Assembly: GCF_022539315.1 (NCBI RefSeq)
Contig: NC_066333.1
Location: forward strand, 4,907,501-4,971,500
DNA from: Serinus canaria
Lineage: Eukaryota > Chordata > Aves > Passeriformes > Fringillidae
DNA: 64,000 nucleotides
Reading direction: 5' to 3'
Shown here piece after piece: positions 22,251 to 33,408 of the stretch. Each line of letters starts with the position of its first letter. Position 1 is the stretch's first letter. The notes under the pieces were generated by a model. The model searched no databases, was not told the DNA's origin, and was given only the letters and a program-made list of their open reading frames with translations. The translations under genes were made by a program, and so were the position numbers.

Positions 22251-24002
22251 TGATAGAGCAGCAGGACTGGATGCAGATCAGCACACAGTTGTTCCTTCTA
22301 AAATCTAAATGTTTGCATTTATGTGTGTCCTCTTCAAAGAAAGACAAAACACTTTTGTGTATATAGGACTCCTTTTAATTAATAGGAAATTTTTCCCCCT
22401 TCCTGAGGCAGTGCCTGAACTGGACTGCTGGAAATGCTGCAGACCCAGCTGAGCCCAAACATGCCAAACCTGCTATTAGATGCTCTTGCTTTTGGGGCTC
22501 TGGTTTGAGGACACGTTGCTTTACTTCAACTCTGGAGTCTCAGGCTGCCCCTTTTGACCTGTAAGAGGTGGCCAAAGAAAATACCATGTGGTTCTTGTTT
22601 AAAAAGTCATCCTACCAGAAAAGTATATGATCACTTAAAGGCAACATCAGAGAGTGGGGTCTTCTGCTGGCTTCATCCAGGGCCTTGGCTAACCAGCTAA
22701 TTCCATGGTGATATTTATGGTTTGTTTGTAAAAAAGAAAATGGTCTGGAATCCTGTGGCTGTTTGGTACCCATGTCTTTAATGTCTAACTCCTTATTCAT
22801 TCTAAAAAGTGGGATTTAATAAGACATTTATTGTATGTTATTTAAATACCAATTGATTATTAAAAACATCTTTATTTATAACTGCAAATTATAAAGTACT
22901 TGGGGAAGTGCAGCCAATCAAATCAGTGAACTGCCTGATGAATATCCTTTTCTAACCCCATCATTTTATATATAGAAAAGAAGTTGACTTATGCAGCAGG
23001 AATAAAACTAACTTAAGTGCCTTTATGGGTCATTTCTTTCTTTGATGAATACTTGTAACTCCCTGGAACTGTAATAGGACCTTTGCTTTCCAACTGAGCA
23101 GAAAATAAACAGTCCTCACTGTAGGAGCTCTACTGCCTTTTGGGGGGCTCTGAGCAGGGGTAAGCAGAGGATGAAATGTTCTCTGCTTTAATAATGCATG
23201 CCAAAAATACTCCTGAATGAGATCCCCTTTCCCTATTTCCTGGCAAATGCTGCCCAGAGGGTCCTGCCAGTGCCTGAAAAGCAAAAAACCAAAAACCTGT
23301 ACTCCACTCCTTGGTAGTCCCACCAAAAAGCTGCACTGATAGTAGATAAATCTTCTGAAGACTTTTCTCACAACTGTCTTTTAAGATTTTTCCCTCTAAC
23401 ATAAATTCCTGCTCTTTGGTGGCTTTTTCACTGGAGAGAATAAAGATCTGTTGCATGCTAGAAGAAATGAGACGTGCTCATCCCATCCGTCCCTTCCCTT
23501 TGGTTTGGTTTTTTGATTTGTTTTAATTTTTTTTTTCTCCTGGTTAAGTTATAAGAATAATGAAGGGTTGGAGGGAGTAAAAGATTTTTTAAAATTATTT
23601 CTTTCCTGCCTCCTTTTCCAAATGCAAAGTGCAGCTGCTGATGCAGAGACAGGTTCTGCAGCTCCAGCAAGCACTCACAGCACAGCAGGCCTGACTCACA
23701 GCCAAGAAACAGAACATCTGATATGGGATTTATGTCTCTGTTTAGGGAAATTTACCCAAAACAAGGTGGTAGCTGAGAAAGGAGACAATGAAACAGGAGA
23801 GAGGAAACTTGTTCTTTCAGAAAGTAAAAGAGAAAAGAAAAAGGAAGCTGGTTCAAGTGGGTTCCTAAATAAATACAAACACTTTGAAATCCTGTATCCT
23901 GGTGGCTTTACAAATTAACTTGGTAAGGAAAATGGCTTGTTTGTCCTTTGTGAGCCTTGTTTGCACCTGAGGGTTAAACACCAAGGTGTTGTATCACCAG
24001 CA
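22251..24002. other. Unique non-coding sequence
   Basis: No gene or repeat family is recognised. A T-rich run sits near 23,515-23,540, and a purine-rich stretch lies at about 23,810-23,850. Confidence 0.5.
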
Positions 24003-24065
24003 GGTATCAGTCAGCACAACTCCCCTAAAATCAGTGTAACTACACCCACTTACACAAGGTCCAGG
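24003..24065. repeat. Ancient palindromic/MITE-like repeat remnant
   Basis: CCCCTAAAATCAGTGTAACT, CACTTACACAAG and GTCCAGGCCC resemble an old amniote repeat with ends like CTGATTTTACACCAGCTGAGGATCTGGCC. A second probable relative lies at 36783-36850. The family assignment is from memory of the sequence style and needs a database check. Confidence 0.35.
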
Positions 24066-25075
24066 CCCAGGAGCAGCAGGCACAGCCCTAGGAGGAATTA
24101 AAGCCAGAGCAAGCACCAGAGCCCACTGCATCAATGTGCTTTTCTTCCCACAGCTCTCTCTTTTTACCTTATTCATGCTTTTAACCTACTGATGCAATTT
24201 TCCAAAATGTGTTTTTATTCACTGTTCCAAATTATTCACAATTAACAGATCTATTGACTCAATCATTCTTCTATTGTATCTTTTTTCCCTTTTAGTGTAG
24301 TGAAAAAAAATCTATTCCTAAACGAGACAAGATCTTTAAAAAGATCTTCATTATATTTCAATGGCGATCTTGCTTTTGTTGAAAGAAAATACATCTGTTT
24401 ATTAATTAAGAGGAATTTGCTTAGGTTAGTTCCACTGAACAAACACTTTGTTTTGCCTCATGAGGCCAAATACTTTGAATTTTCCTGTGCTGTGGACTGT
24501 AGCTCTGCTGTTACTGAACTGAATGCTCTGTAACTCACAGCAAAATTAAGAGTGGGCCAAGTCCTGCAGATTTTATGGACATCTCTGTAACCTTCCAAGT
24601 ATTTCTAAGATACCCATTCACACCAGCAACTGAGCTCCAGATGAATCAGTTATTATGAATACTTGGCCTGTTAAACCTCCTTTTCTCTGCCCACAGTCAG
24701 TGAAAAAAAATCTGTTATCGTCTTGCACTTTGCTCAAAATTTCATGCTAACAAATTTCAGTCTGGCCAAACCCCCATTTTTTTCCTAAGTCGTTGGCATT
24801 TATATAGCATAATGTGAAATTGGTAGTGTAGATCATTAATGTCATTTCCCATCTGTGCCACAGCACAAGGGAGGCTGGGAAGAGCCCTCTGCAGAGGTCT
24901 CACTGCATCTCTGACTTTTTTGGAGTGAGATGAGCGAGAGAAAATCACCCCAAAACCAGTCTGAGTATCATCTCAGGATTTTTGCAATGAAGAGAAAGAG
25001 TTTCTGCCCAAGTCCACCTCGATTTTGTCCTCAGTTTGCTGAACAAGTTTGGTGTCAGAATGAGCTGGAGCATAT
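24066..25075. other. Unique non-coding sequence
   Basis: I see nothing recognisable in this stretch. Confidence 0.5.
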
Positions 25076-25247
25076 CAGGAAAAAAATTTTTACTGAAAGA
25101 ATGATATGGGGAGGTGGAAAAATCACCATCTCTGGATGTGTTTAAAACAGACTGGCCATGGCACTTGGTGCTATGGTCTGGTTGAAGTGTTAGGGCATAG
25201 GTTGGACTCGATGATCTTAGAGGTCTCTTCCAGCCTCGTGATTCTGT
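25076..25247 (+). mobile_element. CR1 LINE 3'-end fragment
   Basis: This matches the end of an avian CR1 subfamily different from those at 28.5 and 56.5 kb. It carries AAATCACCATCTCTGGATGT, GGCACTTGGTGCTATGGTCT, GGTTGGACTCGATGATCTTA, GAGGTCTCTTCCAGCCTC and GTGATTCTGT. About 170 bp remain, strongly 5'-truncated. Confidence 0.9.
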
Positions 25248-25859
25248 AAATGACTCTGAGAGGCTGCTCATCCTGCCAGGAATGTGGTAGCTTTAACAGA
25301 TCCTAAAAAAAAAGAAAAGATGCACATTGTGCCTGGCAGCAGAGCCCTCATTCCAGCAGGATTTTGGCTCTTGAAAGAGGAAGGTCCCAGCTAGAAGAGG
25401 ATTTGGACCTTGACCCAACCCCTGCATCCAGCCAGGCTGGCCTTCAGCAGTGCTGGAGGAGGGCAGGATTTAGAGCAGGGCTGGATTTTCTAACTCTGCT
25501 CTGCCTGCAGGCTTGTGTTTGGGGAGGGCTCTGGATGGATTTCTGTTATTCCTCTGTGAGTGTAGGCAGCACGGTGTGGGGGGCTCTGCACAGGCACCTT
25601 GTGCTCAGCCAGCTGATGCTCTGGCTGCTTTATGGGCCAGCCAAAGCCACCTGAGTGCTGGGGCAGGCGTTCAGATGTGCATTTTTGGACAGCTAACCCA
25701 CACTTAAATGCCATTTGCACTTATTAACAGCAGCACGGTGACATCTGGTACAGTAACTCTGGAGGATTTTGTGAGGCAAAGAGTGAAATAACTTCACCAA
25801 AAGGCAAATGCTGGAGTGCTCCCTTTTGTGTATTGAACATTCCTGTAGGCTCTCGACTT
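25248..25859. other. Unique non-coding sequence
   Basis: No gene is recognised. Several short frames overlap in the GC-richer part at 25,360-25,720, without domain content. Confidence 0.5.
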
Positions 25860-26175
25860 GCTCTTTTCAGACAATGCTTTCTTGGCTGGCTGGATTATTG
25901 CATATCACCTCTCTAACCTGCTGTATTAATTTCCATTGACTGTGAAAAGAACTCGTCAAATAAGGAGGAAAAAGGAGGGGGGAGTCTTTTAATCCATAAG
26001 GCACAGTTCTTAAAAGCACCTTGTTGTGTAGTAGCTGCACACAAGTGAAGAATTTGTCAAGAATACAGGGCTGCTGCTAATTGTCTGAATAAATTACAGC
26101 TTTGTAGCCTGGAAGCCACAAATCATGTCATTGTAGCACTAAGCCATTCCTTTATGGAATTGGTCTTTTACAACC
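25860..26175. promoter_or_regulatory. Candidate conserved non-coding element
   Basis: This is repeat-free AT-rich sequence with an octamer/CEBP-like ATTGCAT at 25897-25903, a CTAATTG homeodomain-type core near 26076, and other AT-rich motifs. It looks like a slowly evolving intergenic element, but conservation cannot be assessed from one sequence. Confidence 0.2.
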
Positions 26176-26230
26176 TGGAAAAAAACTTTTTAGAAAACTG
26201 CCCTGCAGTAAAAATGAGAGAGAGAAGCTC

Positions 26231-26253
26231 TGTGTGTGTGTGTGTGTGTGTGT
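26231..26253 (+). repeat. (TG)n microsatellite, about 11.5 units
   Basis: This is an uninterrupted TG dinucleotide run of 23 bp. It is a likely length-polymorphic marker. Confidence 0.95.
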
Positions 26254-28477
26254 CCATGGGGATGTGAGCAGGGCAGCCCTGCAGTTCCCAGCCCTTCTCA
26301 GAGAGCAGGGCTCCCAGTCTGCTCACCTTTTGCACCAAGCCATCTGAAGCTGCCAGAAAACAGGTGAAGCCCTTTGGAGTGCTGGAGAAATAAGCAGGAC
26401 TAAGAGGATTTTCCTGTCCATGGAAGAGTGGCTGGTGGTCACTTCTGCAGGATGGATGTCAGCTCATTCCATATTGGATCATTAGGGCAATCCAGCCTTG
26501 AATTAAAAGTTAAAAAAAAAAAAATCTATATGTATTTAAAACGAAGCACATGCTACAGTTTCATATGGCATTCACTTTGTTGCAGAGGACTTGCAAAAAG
26601 CACTATTGATTATTTTACCCATAAGATTTAATTTTTTTAATTTTTTTTTTTTCACAAGTGTGGAGCAACAGGTTCATGTTGCCCTTGTAGTGCTACAGAA
26701 TCAGAAAAAAAAAATAAAGGATTTTTTTTTTTTTTCATTTTCTTCTGCAGTATCTGGTTTCAGACTGTGAGCTGAGTCCTGCTCTCACTGTTGTCATTTG
26801 AAAGACTCCTACTGAGTTCAGCAGCCTTTAGATGCAGGCAAGTCCACGTGCAGTAATCCAGTGTGGCACAACCTTTAAAGGGGAGTTTAGTTCTGTGTGA
26901 AGAATGACTCCTCAAGATAATTCCCAGTTCATACTGTGAACTAGACAATAAAGTGGAAAGTGCTCCCTGGAATTTCCTTAAGGCAACCTGAAGCTGTGCT
27001 CAGGCTCTTTCCCAGTTTATTAGTAGTGTTTGGCAAAGTACCTCAGGCTTCTTTGCAGACCACAGTAATTGGTTACCAGACACTGGAGGACAAGCTGCCT
27101 GATAAAATTCAAAGTCTGCAATGAGGCAGACAGGCATGATAACACAGCAATAAATCACAGCCAGTGGGGCATATTCATGGGATGGCTGGCATAGGGGTTT
27201 CAATCAGAATCAGGAAGGCTCCATGTCATACTCCCCTTCATGGTCAAATCTCCCCCTGGACCCTCTCCAGGTGTCAGGTCAAAGGCAGCACTGAGGAACT
27301 AACTACACGTGAAATGCCAGACAGGAGATGGGCTCAGACTAGTTCTACAGAGGATGCACTAAAAAAAAGTAGTTATTATTAAATACTTCAGGAAGTTTAG
27401 TTCCTAGACCAACTATCCATTAGTGCACTACACAAATAATTAATTGCAATCTTGGTACTTGCCTGGGATCATTCTCTGCACAACCCAAAAGTGACAGGGG
27501 GTAAACACACTGTGCTGATTCAGTAAGTTGAGGAAATGCTCAGCAAAGCTGATGAAAAGTCTCAAAGTCACCAGTGGTCCCAAATCCTCAATATCTGCTT
27601 GGGACAAGCAGCCTGGGGACAGGGGTTTTGCCCCAAGAGCTGCTCTTCCCACACATATCCCTGTCCTTCCCTGTTTCAGTAACCTCCATGGGTAGGCCAG
27701 TCCATGTGCCAAAGGTAATTAATGAGAAGAAAGCCTTTCTTCTTCCAAAACCACAGCAAATCATTAGCTTTAATGCAGAACTCCTTGTTCAGTAGCACTG
27801 TTCATCAGGACATGCCCTTCCATGCCAAAACTCATTCTAAAGCAGTAATCCTGTCCCCAAATCTGGCAAATCATAGATTTCTCCATCACTGCTTGTTTAT
27901 AGAGCTTCTTCCACCTTCCTTAGAAAAACTGGGTAGACAAAATGCTGACACAGCTGAGCTGGAATGAAGAGCAGATGTGATGGTTTTGACAGAAAGAGGC
28001 AGATGGTTGCATCCAAAAGGACCAGCCTCCTATGTAGGGGTCACAAATTCAACTCCCATTCTCGGGTTCTGTAGGTTGACTTTCAAATCATGGAAAATTC
28101 TCTGTTTGAGAACAATCTCCAGGCACTTACAGACACTTTTGGATGTGCAGAGCAGCCCCTGGAGAACCCAGGTGCCAATAGGCTCATTCCCTTTTATTGC
28201 TGAAATTACAGGATGAGCTGAGCCTCGCCTCTGATGATGCCAATATTGTTTAATGTTCTGTATTATGGATTTACCTGAAGGTGAGTGATAGCCTGCTCAA
28301 TGTATTGTGTGTTTTCTTTGATGTTCAATGTTCTCTTGATGTTAATCATCACAGCCCTTACATAAGGAATGGCTTTACAAGAAAGGAGCCCCGTGGGGGA
28401 TATCTGCACCAGGGATTTGCACCTCCCTGTGTTGCAGGCAGCAGAGTTCCAGGCTGTCTGGAGCCCTGGATGTCAGC
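26254..28477. other. Unique non-coding sequence
   Basis: No gene or repeat family is recognised. Several A and T runs (26,511-26,524; 26,637-26,652; 26,705-26,736) make a small A-rich/T-rich cluster. Confidence 0.5.
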
Positions 28478-28936
28478 AGGGTGTTGAAGAAAGTCCAGAG
28501 GAAGCCATGGAGATGGTCCATGGGCTGGAGCACCTCTCCTGTAAGGTGAGAGAGGTGGGGAGATTCATCCTGGAGAAGAGAAGGCTCTGGGGAGACTTTA
28601 AAGAACCTTCCAGTACCTAAAGGTGCTCCAAGAGAAGGGGGAAAGGACTTTGGATGAGGGCATGAAGAGAGAGAACATGCTTTCAACTGAAAATTAGTAG
28701 GGTTAGATCAGATATTAGGATGAAATTCCTCCCTGTGAGGATGGGCAGGCCCTGGCACAGGGTGCCTAGGGAAGCTGTGACTGCCCCTGGATCCCTGGAG
28801 TGTCCAAGGCCAGGCTGGACAGGGCTTGGAGCACCCTGGGATAGCAGAAAATGTCCCTGCTCATGGCAACTAGTTGCCAATAGATGATCTTTAAGGTCCC
28901 TCCAACCCAAATCACCCCGTGTTTCTAGGATTCTAT
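28478..28936 (+). mobile_element. CR1 LINE 3' fragment, longest copy in the window
   Basis: About 460 bp align with the CR1 3' region: AAAGTCCAGAGGAAGCCATG, GCTGGAGCACCTCTCCTGTA, CTGGAGAAGAGAAGGCTCTG, CTTCCAGTACCTAAAGGTGC, GAAATTCCTCCCTGTGAGGA, GTCCAAGGCCAGGCTGGACA and GGTCCCTCCAACCCAAATC. This is the end of ORF2 plus the 3' UTR. Frames are broken and no reverse transcriptase catalytic core is present, so it is a dead, 5'-truncated insertion. Confidence 0.95.
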
Positions 28937-29219
28937 AAGCTTCCTATACACCCCTAGATGAATTCAGGTCTCTCCATACTCTTGTGCACCAGGGTGAGTT
29001 GCTGTGATACCATGCAGGGACACTGAACCCACACAACTCCTACACCCTTGGGCATCTTTATCCCAGTTATGGAATTTTTCCTGTGGGATGCAATGGGATC
29101 TTTATCTCTGGTCTCAGTTTGGTGCAGTGCAAACTAATTCTTTTGGCAGGTTTTTCCACTGTCAGTGGGGGTTTGTATGGTGCATTATCAATGCTCCTCG
29201 CCCTGATGATGCATAGCAC
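28937..29219. other. Unique non-coding sequence
   Basis: I see nothing recognisable between the CR1 copy and the hairpin at 29220. Confidence 0.5.
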
Positions 29220-29261
29220 TAATCCATCATTAGAGCAAGAGTGTGCTCTGATGATGGATTA
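29220..29261. other. Hairpin, 17-bp stem with 8-nt loop
   Basis: The arms at 29220-29236 (TAATCCATCATTAGAGC) and 29245-29261 (GCTCTGATGATGGATTA) are reverse complements except at one position. That position is a G-T wobble if transcribed from the plus strand. The loop is AAGAGTGT. It could be a small fold-back from replication template switching or a structured RNA. Confidence 0.8.
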
Positions 29262-29644
29262 AAATAATTTATCATAAGAACAAGGGGCTATAATGTAACA
29301 CTGTCAAAAGATGGCACCATGCAGAGACAAACAGATCAACGAGGAAATTTAGTAATGCTCATCCAATCAAGTGGATCTGCTGCCAAGAGACTCTTCCACA
29401 GCAAAAGTTTGGCAACCTGCAAAAATACCATTATTCTCCTTGCTGAAACAACTTCTTGCAGTGATTTAAGGATTTTCCTTTTTGAACAATGAAGGCAGCC
29501 CTCCCATCACTAGCCACCCATTTTGGGACTGAGTATTCCAGGTGAAATTACAGATCCCTTTTTGCCCTCTGCAAGTCCTAATTTTTCACATAATGAAATG
29601 CAAATATAACAGCTATTTAAGCCATGAGTCCAAAGCAGGTTTGC
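29262..29644. other. Unique non-coding sequence
   Basis: I see nothing recognisable in this stretch. Confidence 0.5.
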
Positions 29645-29722
29645 TGCAGCATGGTTAAGTGACTGAGAGAGGATTTAAAACTCAGGAGACTTGGTTATAG
29701 TCTTAGCTTTCTCTTGGAAGCA
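29645..29722 (+). mobile_element. MIR-like SINE 5' portion
   Basis: ATGGTTAAGTGACTGAGAGA followed by AACTCAGGAGACTTGGTTAT and AGTCTTAGCTTTCTC matches the tRNA-derived head of amniote MIR-type SINEs (GTGGTTAGAGCA, GACTCAGGAGACCTGGGTTC, TATTCCTGGCTCTG). It is diverged and truncated. Confidence 0.5.
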
Positions 29723-30045
29723 CTACATCTGTAATTCAGCACTTCATTCCTGTCTAGTGCACATATGCTTAACTGTAGCCATATGTTTACGTGGATTCTT
29801 CCAAACTCTGTTAAATTAAGGATTAACTGAAACACCTATTTAAATGCCTTCCTGGACATAAGTTTATAGAATCTGGCCTAAAAGCAAACATTGTACTAAA
29901 GGTTTAAGAAAAACTCCAAAGAATCTCTTTCTCTGCCCATGGACAGCCATATTTTGAGCCGCTGCTAAGAAATGGGTTGTCAAAGGTCCTGTGTCAGGTG
30001 AAATGCAATAGAAAATGGATCTGCTGAAAGAACAGAACCAATAAT

Positions 30046-30108
30046 TCACAGAATCATAGAATAAATCAGGTTGTAGAGGGCCTTGGATGTCATTCACTAT
30101 ATTTCTGT
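30046..30108 (-). mobile_element. CR1 LINE 3'-end scrap, antisense
   Basis: CACAGAATCATAGAATAAAT, CAGGTTGTAGAGGGCCTTGG and ATGTCATTC are the reverse complement of a diverged CR1 tail. Only about 60 bp are recognisable. Confidence 0.65.
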
Positions 30109-31961
30109 CTGGAAACCCAATAGTATATGGATAAATTAAAAAAAAACAAAAAAAAAACAAAAAAGCCCAGAGTGATCTGAAACTTTCCTTGTGATTCCAG
30201 AGTATGTGCATCTAAAGAAGGAGGCACTCCACAGAATGAATAAAAGTACCTCTGTGCAACATTGATTTTCCAGTCTGAATGACAGTGGTTGCCAGTCTTC
30301 CTATTACTGTAATTGCTGGCTAAATGAACTATAATTGTATTAAGTGGTAAGTCTGAAATATGTATGTACTGTAAAAAGGAGCTCAAGCATTGCAGGCATA
30401 AAAATTTGATTTGCAGTATTTGGAATAAGTTCTGGGGGGAGGCTGGTTTTACAGAAACTGGAGGGAGAAAGTGACTTAGAGGGGTCTGGGTTTGTGCAGG
30501 GGACATGGAGAAGGGTGTCAGCAGTCACCACCAAAAATTGTAATTACTTACATAATATTGAAAAAAATCATGGTGGATTACACACTGCTTAAGATTGTTG
30601 CTGCCTCTTTCTGCTTCTTTTGCCACACTTTTTCATAATGAAAGAATTGCAGTAGTTTCAATATGACTTTTCAGCATGATATGAGAACTAATGATAGTAA
30701 TATTTTTATTACAGTTTTATGAACAGTTTTCACTTATCCAAACCAATTCCTGCAGCACTTGGGTTTGCTAAAATTTGTCATTTCAGGATAATATTTTTTT
30801 CTAATTTCAAATAGAAAAATTATTTCCTTCCTGGGCAATTTAGAATATATTTGGGAATATTTGTAGATGCTGTGCTTTGGAATGTGACAGAAAAGAGTAT
30901 TAGTGAGGCTGAAAACATAACAGAAAGTGATCAAAAAATGCTGCCCATGAAAATTCTGTTGAGAAACCCCATAAAATGGCAATAATAGTCTCATGAAAAG
31001 TTTTCTGAGTAAAACCCCATAAAATGTCATCTCTCCTCCTGTTAGCCTCACGCAATAGGGTAACCACATTCCTTGCCCAGGAGGATTTGCTGCCAGTTTT
31101 TTCCAACAATAGTGCAACAATACACATTATTTCCAGAATGGAAAGAAAAATGGACCTTTGTGGAGAAATGCAGCAGAATTCCAGCAGCCATGAAAGGAAG
31201 GGCAGCCTGGCCATTGTTCTCAGGGATCTTGGCTGAGTCCTTGACACAGTTGCTGAAAATCTTACAGTAACATTATTGTAAGCAGCAGGGAAAAGTAATC
31301 TGCCCTCAAAATCTTGCTCACAGTTCCTATTTCACCAGCAGCAAATTGATTGCTTGGCAGGAGGAATATCCCCCTCTTTCCCTGTCTGGGGGCACTGGGA
31401 GGAGCTGCCTGCTCTGCTCAGGGCATGAGGGGCTCCCAGCTCTGAGCCACCCGTACAGGAGCATCCAGGGCAGGGTTGGACCCAAATCTGAGGCTGTGCA
31501 GCCAAAGCATTCTTAAGGCAGGGCAGTTGTGTGCCTGGGAAACAGCCCATTAGGGCCACTGGAGCAGGGATGCCAATTAAAGCAGTCCTCAGGGTGACCT
31601 CAACCTCCCAGGCAAATGCCAGCCCAGCACCAGGAATGCCAGGCTAAGGAGAGAAAAATGGAGCAGCCAGCTCCAGGGTGAATTGCACTTGGGCAGCTGA
31701 GGAGGAGCTGAAACTGTCCCCAGAGACTGCTGCAATAAAGACATTTTCTCACTGTCTTAAAAACTTTGTTTTACCTAATGTGGTGAAAAATTTATTTCAC
31801 CGTGCTCTGGGATGCTTGGGGGTGTTAAAATGACTTTTTCAATCCACCATAAGGATTTTTCAGGATCCAATCCCAATCCCTCAGCAGTAAAGAGGCTGGA
31901 CATGCTTTACTATTTGTGCATTAATACTGAGCTTGTTTATCCAAACTTCCTGTCCAGGCAT
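30109..31961. other. Unique non-coding sequence
   Basis: An A-rich tract with single C interruptions sits at 30138-30164. Otherwise no gene or repeat is recognised. Minus-strand open frames up to 138 codons lack domains. Confidence 0.5.
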
Positions 31962-32234
31962 TGGATGGATGGATGGATGGATGGATGGATGGATGGATGG
32001 ATGGATGGATGGATGGATGGATGGATGGATGGATGGATGGATGGATGGATGGATGGATGGATGGATGGATGGATGGATGGATGGATGGATGGATGGATGG
32101 ATGGATGGATGGAGGGATGGATGGATGGAGGGATGGATAGAGGGATGGATGGAGGGATGGATGGATGGATGGATGGATGGATGGATGGATGGATGGATGG
32201 ATGGATGGATGGATGGATGGATGATGGATGGATT
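31962..32234 (+). repeat. (TGGA)n tetranucleotide microsatellite, 273 bp
   Basis: This is a near-perfect GGAT/TGGA array of about 68 units. An interrupted core at about 32111-32158 carries GGAGGGAT and GGATAGAG variants, and a single extra GAT step sits near the 3' end. The array is read through in several frames on both strands, giving Met-Asp-Gly-Trp and His-Pro-Ser-Ile repeats that are artefacts. Pure arrays of this length are usually hypervariable. Confidence 0.97.
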
Positions 32235-32292
32235 TTCAACAAGAGGAGCAAAATTCTCCAAATAAACTATAAGCAGAGATTTTAAGTGCTGT

Positions 32293-32323
32293 CCCTCCCC
32301 CCTCCCTCCCTTCCCCCTACCCC
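32293..32323 (-). other. C-rich tract, G-quadruplex motif on minus strand
   Basis: CCCTCCCCCCTCCCTCCC, then TTCCCCCTACCCC gives more than four runs of three or more G on the minus strand with loops of 1 to 2. The tract starts 59 bp after the TGGA array and is also a homopyrimidine stretch able to form triplex DNA. Confidence 0.75.
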
Positions 32324-32329
32324 TTCTTA

Positions 32330-32560
32330 GTGTTTAATTGAGTCATCTGTAAGCATTTCGGTAGGTCAGGAATGCAATTAAATAGCCTGTCTATCGTAAA
32401 ATGTTTGAGCAGTAATACCTGATAAAATCATCATTATCTTGGAGTAATTGACCACATCAGATAATTAAGGGTCCTGAGGCAAAGCTTCACCCCCAAAGGA
32501 AGTTCAGTGATATTAGAGCAGAGTCAAGACTGTGTTAGTCTTTCTATTATGAGCCTTATA
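32330..32560. promoter_or_regulatory. Candidate conserved non-coding element
   Basis: This is complex AT-rich sequence with a TAATTA homeodomain core at 32462-32467, a GCAATTAAAT near 32372 and GATAAAATCATC near 32421. There is no repeat or frame content. It is suggestive of regulatory sequence only by texture. Confidence 0.2.
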
Positions 32561-32731
32561 TTTTAGAGTTGTGTAATTCTATCAGTAAAATGGTGGTAGT
32601 CTGAGAGTGTAGTCATGATTTGATCTTTTTTTTTAATAACACAGTAAGAAGAATGCAATGTTGATCTGAGAGACTGAAAAAATCCTGCTGAAAAATGAAG
32701 TTTGAATAAGACTCCACTTAAAAATAGAACA

Positions 32732-32758
32732 CCCCACCCCATTCCCCACCCCACCCCC
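32732..32758 (-). other. G-quadruplex motif on minus strand
   Basis: Five C runs of four or more (CCCC-A-CCCC-ATT-CCCC-A-CCCC-A-CCCCC) give a textbook quadruplex motif on the minus strand with loops of 1 to 3 bases. It is the strongest such motif seen in the window. Confidence 0.85.
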
Positions 32759-32852
32759 TGAGAATGGCAAAATTGCATCCTATCTACAGCCTGGTGAATA
32801 TTCAGCCTAGGATGGGTAAAATAATTAGCCCAGCAGCTCTCCAATGCTGTGA

Positions 32853-32905
32853 ATGCCTTCATAGTTTAAAAGAAAGATATATTTGACCTTGATGCCTTCA
32901 TAGTT
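32853..32905 (+). repeat. 14-bp direct duplication, period 39
   Basis: ATGCCTTCATAGTT occurs at 32853-32866 and again at 32892-32905. It is a small local duplication. Confidence 0.8.
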
Positions 32906-33330
32906 CTAAGCATTTTTTTTTCCCAAGAACAATCAGAAGAAGTTGTAAAAAGTAAAACAAAACACAACAGAAGCCTCTAGTCTCGGCTGTAAAAGTAGGA
33001 CAAGTATTTCCCTCTCTTCAGACATGATGTAAGCAATAGCTTTGTCACAGAATTAGTCACAAATGAGACACATCTTAAACTTCATTCCACACAGTGGAAT
33101 GATAGCTTTTGTTATCTGTTAATTGACCATTTAGGGATTTCTTCAGCTACACACCTTTGGATCAGAAGGGTTCCAGTAAAAAAACACCATTTGTGTCTCA
33201 ATCTCTGCTTTCAAATTCAAAAAGGTGGAAAAGTTCCAAGTGCTGGAATTTGAAGACTGTTACATCCTACATCTGTACTGCTAAGTAAAAGCACCAAGGC
33301 ATGAACACAAAGCCTGGATTCTCATGGTGT

Positions 33331-33408
33331 AGGTTGGTCCTGCTTGAGCAGGGAGCTTAGACCACTGCTCCCTTCCAGCCTTGCCCATCCTGCAGCTCTG
33401 TGACTCAT
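33331..33408 (+). mobile_element. Diverged CR1-type 3'-end fragment
   Basis: AGGTTGGTCCTGCTTGAGCA, GGGAGCTTAGACCACTGCTC, CCTTCCAGCCTTG and CTCTGTGACTC resemble an older CR1 subfamily end (GGTCCTGC, GAGCAGGG, GGACTAGATGACCTC, CCCTTCCAGCCCTG, ATTCTATGATTC). It is more diverged than the other CR1 copies here. Confidence 0.5.

Noticed and set aside
31812..32285. Open frames encoding Met-Asp-Gly-Trp or His-Pro-Ser-Ile repeats on both strands
   Set aside because: They are direct translations of the TGGA microsatellite in several frames and both strands. No flanking coding sequence is recognisable.
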